The translations under genes were made by a program, and so were the position numbers. Below the pieces are notes generated by a model. It was given only the letters and a program-made list of their open reading frames with translations, had not been told where the DNA came from and ran no database searches. A stretch of 6,564 bases of DNA, taken from positions 1-6,564 of the forward strand of contig JAOAHK010000148.1 in assembly GCA_026415275.1 (NCBI GenBank), written 5' to 3'. This document shows, piece by piece, positions 1 to 5,369 of the stretch. This stretch comes from Anaerolineales bacterium. GTDB taxonomy: Bacteria > Chloroflexota > Anaerolineae > Anaerolineales > UBA4823. Position 1 is the stretch's first letter; every line of letters begins with the position of its first letter.

Positions 1-330
1 GCTGAACAGAAAATGGTCATAGGGTGTGGGAATCCAGGGTGTGGGATAGAGCGGCGGACGCCAATCTGCAACGGGATCGGTAATTGGCTGCTGAAAGGGC
101 TGGGAATATGGATCAACCAATGGAAGAGCTTCAAGAGTGTTGATCGGTAGAGGCTTTATTTGCGTTGCATCGACAAAGAGTTTTGTGGGAGAAGCCGTAT
201 TGCTCGGGGTCACGAGGCTCTGAGGTGAAGCGACGATATTCTCGGTTCGCTCAGCCAGAAAACTTTGGCTGGTACAAGCGATCATCCCACCGACTAGGAG
301 TAAAAACCCTGTTATTCCAATTCTATTCAT
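1..330 (-). CDS. Lipoprotein, 5' part only; probable M23-type peptidase of the Anaerolineae kind (partial)
   Basis: An open frame starts at the ATG complementary to 328-330 and runs off the left edge, giving 110 codons without a stop. The N-terminus is a lipoprotein signal: a short Arg-containing n-region, a hydrophobic stretch (residues 4-18), then a lipobox-like M16-I-A-C19. Met at -3 is tolerated but not ideal. Residues 25-60 are Ser/Thr/Pro-rich, which suggests a linker. Residues 80-110 contain a Trp/Pro/Tyr-rich segment (ADWRPP, YPTPW, PYDHF). I associate this with the start of the mature region of Anaerolineae lipoproteins that carry a C-terminal M23 (LytM-like) metallopeptidase domain. 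The catalytic domain itself lies outside the window, so the peptidase call is inference. The start codon overlaps the stop of the upstream gene as ATGA and has no Shine-Dalgarno sequence of its own, so translation probably depends on coupling. The reading frame and lipoprotein nature are fairly sure; the enzyme class is only a suggestion. Confidence 0.6.
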   Translation of the reverse strand, partial: MNRIGITGFLLLVGGMIACTSQSFLAERTENIVASPQSLVTPSNTASPTKLFVDATQIKPLPINTLEALPLVDPYSQPFQQPITDPVADWRPPLYPTPWIPTPYDHFLFS

Positions 331-2369
331 GGGGTGGCTGAAATGGTTGGTGAGAGAGCGGGTGTTAGTGTCAAGCGAGCGGTTGGGGTTGGGCTTGGTG
401 TTTTCGTCAAGGTTGGAGTGCGTGTTGGAATGGTAGTTCGCGTTGGCGTTATGGTCGGTGAGGGCAGGGGAGTTGCTGTGTAGAGCGCTTCGGCGGGATA
501 AAGTTCCAACATGGCAGCATACCAGTCGATTTGATCCTGCTTGACAAGCATAGCATAGCGTGCGGTGCTCAGCGCAGTCCGCCATGTTGGCAGCGCCGGC
601 AACCGTTGCCAACCATAGCGCTGTGCCAGTTCGGTCAAGTCGATCCAATAGCCATCGGGAGCAGCGGACATCCACGCGCCGCCTCGGTCATATGCCAGTG
701 GATCGCCACGATAACGGGCATTGAGATCAAACGGCAAATCGCGCAACGGCATTCCTTGACTTCCATCTTGAAATCGTGTTTTGAGGTACAGCCGCCAATA
801 TAGTTCAGCACCAAATTCTTCGCGAACGACCACTAGCCATCCTGCGTTCATAGCGGCTGGTTCCAAAGCAATTCCTCGCCCGGTGTAGAGCCATTCCCCG
901 TAGAATCCCGGAAAAGCTGGGCTCGACAAGGGTAAATAAGCGTTCTCTAATCGTGAAAGATAGTCCCAACCTGCGCGTTCTTCGATTGCTTGCCGCAGCG
1001 CTTGAAACGCCTCAAAAACTTGCTCATGCAGGTACGCAAAGGGAGCCTTAACACCCTCCAATGACTTCAAGCGTTGCCGGCCAGAGCTTTGAGGGGGTTC
1101 TTGAACTTCTTTCTCCTGCGGGGGAAGAAGTTCTTCAAGCCCAGTCACCGGTTGAAAACCAACTGCCAGTGGCGCGGTGAAGTCGGTGGGCAGCCATGCC
1201 ATTCCTTTCGGTTCAGTGGGAAGGAGAAGTAAAGGCATCTGATAAAGCCTATCTTCGAATGCTGAAACCTGTAAATAGGCATGGTGGGGTGTGGTGAGCA
1301 CGCTGAAGAGCACCTTACCATCCTGACTTAAGACAGGTTGATTGCCTGGCATTACTTTCTGAGGTTTCGATTGGGGTAAAGTCGAGTCCCAGCGCACAAT
1401 CCACTGTACTCCCTCATTGTTAACATTCCAGAGCAGCCAACGTCCATCCGCAGACCATGAAAGGGCTTTCACAGGGGATGGTGTATCTGCGCTTAGGTTG
1501 TGATAGCGATCATCGATGCGATCCAAATCAGCAATCCAAAGATCGTTCTCGCCAGCCTGTTGCGAGATAAAGGCAATCTGCCGTCCCTTTGGAGACCACT
1601 GGGGTGCAAAATCGGCGCCGGGTAGCGAAGTCAGTTGGACGACCTGCGGACTCTGCAACCCAGTGGGGTTGAATTCTTGGATCAAGATTTCTAAATTTCG
1701 CTGTTGGGTTTGGGGATCGGTGACATAACTTTCATACGCTAGCCATTTTCCATCCGGAGACCAAGTTGGGCCGCCATCGTATTGGGGTGAACGAGTTAGC
1801 GGGGTAATGCTGCCATCCTGCAATGAAAGCACGTAAAGATCCCAATACCCTTCTCGATTGGAAGTAAAGGCAATCCAACGTCCATCTGGGCTGACTGCCG
1901 GGTATAGGTCATCCCATTGCCCAGCGGTCAGTCGTAACCAATTTTGTTGCGTTGGTTGATAGGCAAATAGATGATAGAAATCGCGATCGAGCAAGGAAAG
2001 GATTAGCCAACCTGCTGTATTCGGGGTTGCAATTGTTTGAAGGGAAGACGGAGTAGCCGCTTGGGTGGCAACTGCCTGCGTTGGAGTGGGGGAGACAGTT
2101 ACAATCGGCAACGTGGAAGGGATTTGTTCAGAACCTAGCGGCGTTATCGTTGCCGTTGGATTGCTATTTTGAGCCAGGCTTGGGGAAAAGGCGAGAAAGT
2201 AGTCTTCTAGGATTTCATTCAACCGCGCTACAAATGGGTTTGGTCGTTGAGCGAGTGGCAGGATCAACAAGGCAATCAAGATCAGCAACAATAAAATTCT
2301 GCGCATCCGGCTTTGACGAGATGGCTTTTGTGGCTGTTGTGAAATGTTGGGTGGAGGAGAGGGTTGCAT
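327..2369 (-). CDS. Membrane-anchored protein with TolB-like PD40 beta-propeller repeats and Thr/Pro tail
   Basis: This is a 680-residue protein. Residues 1-23 are polar and end in an Arg-rich stretch (RMRR). Residues 24-40 are one hydrophobic helix, a membrane anchor or uncleaved signal, followed by a Thr/Pro/Ser-rich linker (about 68-118). PD40 (WD40-like, TolB-type) blades follow: 153-182 with SPDGRWIAFTS, 198-230 with SPDGKWLAYES, 254-282 with SPKGRQIAFIS, 300-328 with SADGRWLLW, and a weaker one at about 344-370. Such propellers usually bind proteins or glycans; nothing here indicates an active site. A second globular region (about 435-625, rich in Trp, Tyr and Leu) matches no family I can name. 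Residues 631-680 are a Thr/Pro/Ser tail running to the end of the chain. The start at 2369 lies about 20 nt after a strong promoter and lacks a good Shine-Dalgarno sequence. Met22 is an alternative start but would remove the basic region before the helix. Its stop overlaps the next gene, which argues that the two products act together at the envelope. Confidence 0.85.
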   Translation of the reverse strand: MQPSPPPNISQQPQKPSRQSRMRRILLLLILIALLILPLAQRPNPFVARLNEILEDYFLAFSPSLAQNSNPTATITPLGSEQIPSTLPIVTVSPTPTQAVATQAATPSSLQTIATPNTAGWLILSLLDRDFYHLFAYQPTQQNWLRLTAGQWDDLYPAVSPDGRWIAFTSNREGYWDLYVLSLQDGSITPLTRSPQYDGGPTWSPDGKWLAYESYVTDPQTQQRNLEILIQEFNPTGLQSPQVVQLTSLPGADFAPQWSPKGRQIAFISQQAGENDLWIADLDRIDDRYHNLSADTPSPVKALSWSADGRWLLWNVNNEGVQWIVRWDSTLPQSKPQKVMPGNQPVLSQDGKVLFSVLTTPHHAYLQVSAFEDRLYQMPLLLLPTEPKGMAWLPTDFTAPLAVGFQPVTGLEELLPPQEKEVQEPPQSSGRQRLKSLEGVKAPFAYLHEQVFEAFQALRQAIEERAGWDYLSRLENAYLPLSSPAFPGFYGEWLYTGRGIALEPAAMNAGWLVVVREEFGAELYWRLYLKTRFQDGSQGMPLRDLPFDLNARYRGDPLAYDRGGAWMSAAPDGYWIDLTELAQRYGWQRLPALPTWRTALSTARYAMLVKQDQIDWYAAMLELYPAEALYTATPLPSPTITPTRTTIPTRTPTLTKTPSPTPTARLTLTPALSPTISATP
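330..479 (-). repeat. Low-complexity Thr/Pro codon repeat encoding the C-terminal tail
   Basis: The last 50 codons of the PD40 protein are almost entirely Thr, Pro, Ser and Ala with a few Arg, Lys, Leu and Ile. They form a degenerate TPTxTP-like pattern with no exact repeat unit. On the plus strand this is a G/T-rich stretch. Similar Thr/Pro runs elsewhere in the window sit between a membrane anchor and a folded domain, but this one lies at the very C-terminus. It could be an extended or O-glycosylated spacer; nothing in the sequence decides this. Confidence 0.7.
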
Positions 2370-2395
2370 GTTTGCTTACTCTATCTTGCTTTGGC

Positions 2396-2424
2396 ATTCT
2401 AGCACGGCTAATCAAGCGAGTCAA
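2396..2424 (-). promoter_or_regulatory. Near-consensus sigma-70-type promoter for the PD40 protein / lipoprotein unit
   Basis: Read on the minus strand, a -35 box TTGACT (2419-2424, 5/6 match) is separated by exactly 17 bp from a -10 box TAGAAT (2396-2401, 5/6 match). Transcription would begin near 2389, giving a leader of about 20 nt before the ATG at 2369. It lies between the hairpin at 2464-2499 and the gene, so the PD40 gene and its overlapping partner are probably transcribed separately from the genes upstream. This is a sequence match only. Confidence 0.7.
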
Positions 2425-2463
2425 TCGCTCCACCGTAAGCGAGTTACCTTATGTTTTGGGGTT

Positions 2464-2499
2464 CAACCTCCCGCTGTTCTCGTATCCTGCGGGAGGTTG
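2464..2499 (-). repeat. 11-bp perfect inverted repeat (hairpin) between two transcription units
   Basis: CAACCTCCCGC (2464-2474) and its exact reverse complement GCGGGAGGTTG (2489-2499) flank a 14-nt loop. The GC-rich 11-bp stem lies about 60 nt downstream of the stop of the 128-residue protein gene and about 40 nt upstream of the next promoter. This is the right place to end the upstream transcript. No run of T follows the stem on either strand, so it is not a textbook intrinsic terminator. Other options are a U-less or factor-assisted terminator, an mRNA 3'-end stabiliser, or a dispersed palindrome. Confidence 0.6.
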
Positions 2500-2561
2500 T
2501 CAATCTCTGTTGGAACTTTATTGCAACACGGATGCCAAACCACCCTGCTTGTAAAAAATCT

Positions 2562-2948
2562 TTAGGATGGCAACAAAATGTCAAAGTCGGTTTGAGCCTG
2601 ATCGACAACCATCAGCGCATTTTCGATTTCAGCTTGCTCTTCTTGATTTTGCTCTTGGATGTAAAAAATGCGCGCTTGCAAGCGGTGTGGATTGAGCACT
2701 TCACCGCGCAGGTGAAGGGTGAACTCCATGCGCGGTGAAAGGGCTTCAATAAAATTCGCACTGGCAAGCTCATCACCGAGTGCGTTTAGAATGCGCACCT
2801 CTCCGCTTGGCCTTTTTTGGAAGGCTGTGATGTGCAGAAAAACTCGCACCCGTTGCCCATCTGGGCGCGGTTCGGCGCGCAATGCTTTGATCCTAACTTC
2901 TTGCGGCGGGAAGACAGGTTCGTTTGGGTCTCGAAAAAATGCTTCCAT
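2562..2948 (-). CDS. Uncharacterised 128-residue protein, probably beta-rich, cytoplasmic
   Basis: The frame encodes 128 residues with no signal peptide, membrane helix or cysteine. The middle of the protein alternates hydrophobic and charged residues (RVRVFLHIT, GEVRILNA, MEFTLHLRG, LQARIFYIQ), which suggests a small beta-sandwich or barrel. The C-terminal quarter is acidic and Gln-rich (about 97-110). I recall small hypothetical proteins with a similar PDGxRVRV core and xKRPxxEV segment in Chloroflexota, but I know of no function. The start at 2948 is the only reasonable one. An AAGGA at 2963-2967 lies 14 nt upstream, which is rather far for a ribosome binding site. The gene follows the DUF3048 lipoprotein gene by 57 bp with no clear promoter between them, so the two are probably co-transcribed. 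That the frame is a real gene is likely, from its position, protein-like composition and clean ends. Confidence 0.72.
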   Translation of the reverse strand: MEAFFRDPNEPVFPPQEVRIKALRAEPRPDGQRVRVFLHITAFQKRPSGEVRILNALGDELASANFIEALSPRMEFTLHLRGEVLNPHRLQARIFYIQEQNQEEQAEIENALMVVDQAQTDFDILLPS

Positions 2949-3005
2949 AAAATATCACGTGTTCCTTTTCAACAAGTCAGGAAACTTTTTTAACACTTGA
3001 CGAGC

Positions 3006-4187
3006 TTATGGCATTCGCCATTCAAAGCGCCAGATACCACCATCCTTTTTATCCAATACCGAGCTGGTGCCCATGATCACGTAATAGGTGACGCCGGGTT
3101 TGTAAGGATAGGGCGTGCCATCCGCAAATTGAAGGGTGAAGAGAGCATCTGGGGCTGAGCGCACCCAACGCACCTCGTAGGCATAGCCATCTCGGAAAGC
3201 ATAGGCTAAACCGTTACCACTCATTTCGATATCGATGATCTCACTATTGCCCGATTTATACTCGTATTTGTGGGGCAAGACCAGAACCACTACGTTGTCG
3301 GCGGTAATTTGGGTGTTGGTCACGCGGTCAATCAAAGGTGCGTAGGCTTCACCCTGTCCGCCATCTTCCTGAGTGTCTTGAAAGCGCAGATACTTGCCGC
3401 TGGTTTGGTCAAAGTCCCAACGCACGTAGGCGCTGATCGAAAAGCGGGTGAAAATCTGCACTGCAGGCGTTCCCCCGGCTGGAGTGGCGTGTTGGAACTT
3501 CATGCCATCTAAATTCTGCCGTTCGTCCTTTTCACCTCGCGAAGCAACGATGTAAGGACCCATTTCCTTTGTGTTGGCAACCAAGTAGTTGCCCCCGCCT
3601 GGATCAATGCGGCACATCGGAGGACAATTGAACGCGCCTTCAAAGAGCAAGCGATTGGCATAATCCGAGTTAAGCAGGCGGCGTAATATGCGCTTATCGG
3701 CGCTGCCAAAGGCAAATATGGATTTATACATCTTGATCAGTTCGCCGTCGAACAGTCGTGCGGAGCGGATTGGACCCACCTGCTCATAATCGTTGCCATA
3801 GAAAATAGCGTGAAGGCGAGTCAATCCATTGTTTTGGTAATAGTCAAACACCACATCCGCCAAAGACAGCCCAAAGGGAGGACGGTCGGCGCGCGGGAAG
3901 AGCTGAATCTTGATCGCTAATGGGCGCCGCTCCAAACGCGTGGGGTCGTTGACCGGTAAGCCTGTTAGCGGGTTAATGTGGGATGGAAATCCGGTTGGCC
4001 CATAATCCACCAATTCAGGTGTGGCCGTGGGCTGTGGAGTTGGCGCCGTCGTTGGAGTTGGAGGGATTTCCGTAGCGGTTGGCGGAAGAGCAGTTTCAGT
4101 GGGTGTCGGTGTTGGAGCATTGCGGAAGAGACTACAGGAGCTCAACACCAGCGCTAATAATGCAAGTATGAGTGTAAATTGTTTCAT
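3006..4187 (-). CDS. DUF3048 (YerB-like) lipoprotein
   Basis: This 393-residue lipoprotein has a signal sequence with a good lipobox, L15-S-S-C18. A Thr/Pro linker (residues 24-58) follows, then the two-part DUF3048 fold. The N-terminal domain shows the family landmarks: NPLTGLP (72-78), RRPLAIKI (87-94), FGLSLADVVFDY (105-116), GLTRLHAIFY (121-130) and VGPIRSAR (137-144). The C-terminal DUF3048_C part covers about 235-393 (NVVVLVLPHKYEY at 298-310; a GVTYYVIMG strand near the end). The family, named after Bacillus YerB, is a widespread extracytoplasmic lipoprotein family without an established activity. C188 and C192 (CPPMC) could form a disulfide outside the cell. The frame is open 10 codons further upstream, but AGGAGG at 4198-4203 and the hydrophobic signal make 4187 the start; the longer form would place the ribosome site inside the gene. 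Assignment to the family is confident; its role is unknown. Confidence 0.9.
   Translation of the reverse strand: MKQFTLILALLALVLSSCSLFRNAPTPTPTETALPPTATEIPPTPTTAPTPQPTATPELVDYGPTGFPSHINPLTGLPVNDPTRLERRPLAIKIQLFPRADRPPFGLSLADVVFDYYQNNGLTRLHAIFYGNDYEQVGPIRSARLFDGELIKMYKSIFAFGSADKRILRRLLNSDYANRLLFEGAFNCPPMCRIDPGGGNYLVANTKEMGPYIVASRGEKDERQNLDGMKFQHATPAGGTPAVQIFTRFSISAYVRWDFDQTSGKYLRFQDTQEDGGQGEAYAPLIDRVTNTQITADNVVVLVLPHKYEYKSGNSEIIDIEMSGNGLAYAFRDGYAYEVRWVRSAPDALFTLQFADGTPYPYKPGVTYYVIMGTSSVLDKKDGGIWRFEWRMP
4014..4118 (-). repeat. Low-complexity Thr/Pro linker repeat in the DUF3048 lipoprotein
   Basis: Codons 24-58 of the lipoprotein are mostly Thr and Pro, with Ala, Glu and Gln. They form the spacer between the lipidated cysteine and the folded domain. 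The DNA is a degenerate GTTGG/GTGGG-like stretch on the plus strand. It matches in style, not in exact sequence, the Thr/Pro segments of the PD40 protein. Confidence 0.75.
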
Positions 4188-4197
4188 AAGCCATAAA

Positions 4198-4203
4198 CCT
4201 CCT
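4198..4203 (-). promoter_or_regulatory. Ribosome binding site AGGAGG that fixes the DUF3048 start
   Basis: On the minus strand AGGAGG lies 10 nt before the ATG at 4185-4187. It falls inside the possible 10-codon upstream extension of the frame, which makes that extension implausible. Another ATG lies 7 nt upstream of the chosen one but in a different frame. Confidence 0.8.
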
Positions 4204-4212
4204 GAAGCTATA

Positions 4213-4242
4213 ATCATACCTCATAGCAATCGTTTTTCTAAA
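4213..4242 (-). promoter_or_regulatory. Probable promoter of the DUF3048 lipoprotein unit
   Basis: On the minus strand there is a -10 box TATGAT (4213-4218, 5/6 match) and a weak -35 box TTTAGA (4237-4242, 4/6 match) 18 bp upstream. Very A/T-rich sequence lies further upstream. Transcription would begin near 4205-4206, just before the AGGAGG, giving a leader of about 18 nt. The -10 is convincing; the -35 is less so. Confidence 0.5.
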
Positions 4243-4246
4243 AAAC

Positions 4247-4261
4247 TTAAGAAATCCTTAA
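4247..4261. repeat. Short dyad upstream of the DUF3048 promoter
   Basis: TTAAG (4247-4251) and CTTAA (4257-4261) are reverse complements around a 5-nt centre, directly upstream of the predicted -35 of the minus-strand promoter. It could be an operator half-site pair, but a 5-bp A/T-rich dyad also arises easily by chance. Confidence 0.3.
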
Positions 4262-4357
4262 TATCAGGCTGACAAGGGTGGCTGTGACAAGACAAGTGCG
4301 GATGGTAGGTGCCCTCACCTTTAATCATTGGGATTATATGTTTCATCTGTGTTCGCT

Positions 4358-4370
4358 GTGGATTGTCCAC
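4358..4370. repeat. 13-bp dyad GTGGA-N3-TCCAC in the divergent spacer
   Basis: A perfect 5+5 bp dyad lies within the 250-bp spacer between the divergent DUF3048 and DUF2085 genes, about 33 bp upstream of the predicted plus-strand -35 box. The spacer contains no gene. It also has three copies of GACAAG (4271-4276, 4286-4291, 4291-4296) and a weak AGGTG-N4-CACCT hairpin (4307-4320). Any of these might bind a regulator, but no known operator is recognised. Confidence 0.3.
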
Positions 4371-4402
4371 TTCTTTAGTAAATAATTCTTCTCCAAAACA
4401 CC

Positions 4403-4430
4403 TTGCAATCTCACCGAAACCTTCTATAAT
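4403..4430 (+). promoter_or_regulatory. Promoter of the DUF2085 gene, predicting a leaderless mRNA
   Basis: A perfect -10 box TATAAT (4425-4430) has a partial -35 box TTGCAA (4403-4408, 4/6 match) 16 bp upstream. With the usual 6-8 nt from -10 to transcription start, RNA would begin at or right next to the ATG at 4438. There is no Shine-Dalgarno sequence before that ATG. Confidence 0.65.
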
Positions 4431-4437
4431 GACCAGC

Positions 4438-5256
4438 ATGGTTCGCTTGCTCCAACGCGCTCTCGTTCACCCAAAGTTTTTGAAATTCCCCCTGATTTTT
4501 TTGGTGACCCTGCTTGTTCTTGGTTTTCTGACCTTCACGCCAGAGGGTCTGCTTGGTAAAGCTGACGCAATTGGTTACGCTGTCTGTCATCGCATGGATC
4601 TCCGTTCCTATCATATTGGAGACCGGCCGTTGCCGCTGTGTGTCCGTTGCACGGGGATGTACCTTGGTGCAATGGTCGGGCTTGCTTTTCAATGGGTGAG
4701 CAGCAAGCGATGTGCTGGCATGCCACCGCGCCGCGTTACGGCTGTGTTAGCCTTGCTGGTGTTGGCTTTTGCCGTGGACGGGATCAACTCTTATCTCACT
4801 CTCTTTCCCCGAATGCCTTCTCTTTATTCCCCGCAGCACACTCTGCGCCTGATCACAGGCACGGGGATGGGGCTGGTCATCTCTGCCATGCTGTATCCCG
4901 CATTTCAGCAAACGATTTGGCAGGAAGTTTCTCAGGAAGCAGCCATAAAAAATCTGCGTCAACTTTTTATTCTATTCCTTTTGACAGCCGGGGTTGATGG
5001 GTTAGTCCTCACCCAAAACCCGTTTTGGTTATACCCTCTTGCCCTGATCTCGGCGGGTGGTGTGCTCACCCTCTTGACCATGATCTATACGATGCTTTGG
5101 GTGATCGTCTTGCGACATGAAAACCGGTATGCCAATTGGCGAGAACTCTCGTTGTTTCTCTGGGCAGGCTTTGGGTTTGCTCTTCTTCAAATCATCCTCA
5201 TTGATATTGGAAGGTTCTTATTAACTGGCACCTGGGATGGTTTTCACATCGGATAA
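4438..5256 (+). CDS. DUF2085 family polytopic membrane protein
   Basis: The protein has 272 residues. A membrane helix (about 17-34) is followed by the DUF2085 signature: C50-H-R, then PLCVRCTGMYLG with C68 and C71, leading into a second helix (about 72-87). Further helices lie at about 100-120, 138-155, 173-190, 197-225 and 236-262, so about seven spans are predicted. D114-G115 and the RLITG segment (137-141) also resemble family positions. The CHR plus CxxC arrangement is the conserved core of this family and could bind metal or form a disulfide, but no function is established. The frame is open upstream to a GTG at 4309, and an ATG occurs at 4429. Both are rejected because the -10 box TATAAT overlaps 4429 and transcription should start near 4437. 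The next gene starts 113 bp downstream with its own -10 box. Family call is confident; substrate unknown. Confidence 0.87.
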   Translation: MVRLLQRALVHPKFLKFPLIFLVTLLVLGFLTFTPEGLLGKADAIGYAVCHRMDLRSYHIGDRPLPLCVRCTGMYLGAMVGLAFQWVSSKRCAGMPPRRVTAVLALLVLAFAVDGINSYLTLFPRMPSLYSPQHTLRLITGTGMGLVISAMLYPAFQQTIWQEVSQEAAIKNLRQLFILFLLTAGVDGLVLTQNPFWLYPLALISAGGVLTLLTMIYTMLWVIVLRHENRYANWRELSLFLWAGFGFALLQIILIDIGRFLLTGTWDGFHIG

Positions 5257-5356
5257 TTCAACAATGCAGAAGAGTTCAACCGAATTTTTTGTGCCTTACC
5301 CTCCGTTAAGAAGGTATTGACCTCACTTTCTACACAACTTTTTGAACTGGATAGCG

Positions 5357-5362
5357 TATAAT
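5357..5362 (+). promoter_or_regulatory. -10 box of the DUF4126 gene, predicting a leaderless mRNA
   Basis: A perfect TATAAT lies exactly 7 nt before the ATG at 5370. This is the same distance as at the DUF2085 gene. No good -35 box is present 16-18 bp upstream and no Shine-Dalgarno sequence precedes the ATG. A TTGACC at 5317-5322 is too far away (34 bp) to pair with it. The gap 5257-5369 holds no gene and no clear terminator for the preceding gene. Confidence 0.55.
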
Positions 5363-5369
5363 ACAACAA

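Noticed and set aside
381..398. G-rich run resembling a two-layer G-quadruplex on the plus strand
   Set aside because: The G-tracts are mostly only two bases and follow directly from the Pro and Thr codons of the tail on the other strand.
2081..2554. 157-codon open frame on the plus strand opposite the start of the PD40 gene
   Set aside because: It runs across the well-supported PD40 gene, its promoter and the hairpin. The translation has no domain logic and there is no ribosome site.
4188..4217. Ten-codon N-terminal extension of the DUF3048 lipoprotein
   Set aside because: AGGAGG lies inside it, and the signal peptide with lipobox begins naturally at 4187.
4309..4437. Upstream extension of the DUF2085 frame from a GTG at 4309, or a start at the ATG at 4429
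   Set aside because: The stretch contains the promoter; TATAAT overlaps the 4429 ATG, and the added residues do not resemble the start of a membrane protein.
4638..4997. 119-codon plus-strand frame inside the DUF2085 gene
   Set aside because: It is a shifted frame of a confident membrane protein gene; its composition is rich in His, Ser and Cys with no recognisable motif.
5257..5369. Possible terminator after DUF2085 (six T's near 5285)
   Set aside because: No stable stem precedes the T-run; only 4-bp pairings can be drawn.
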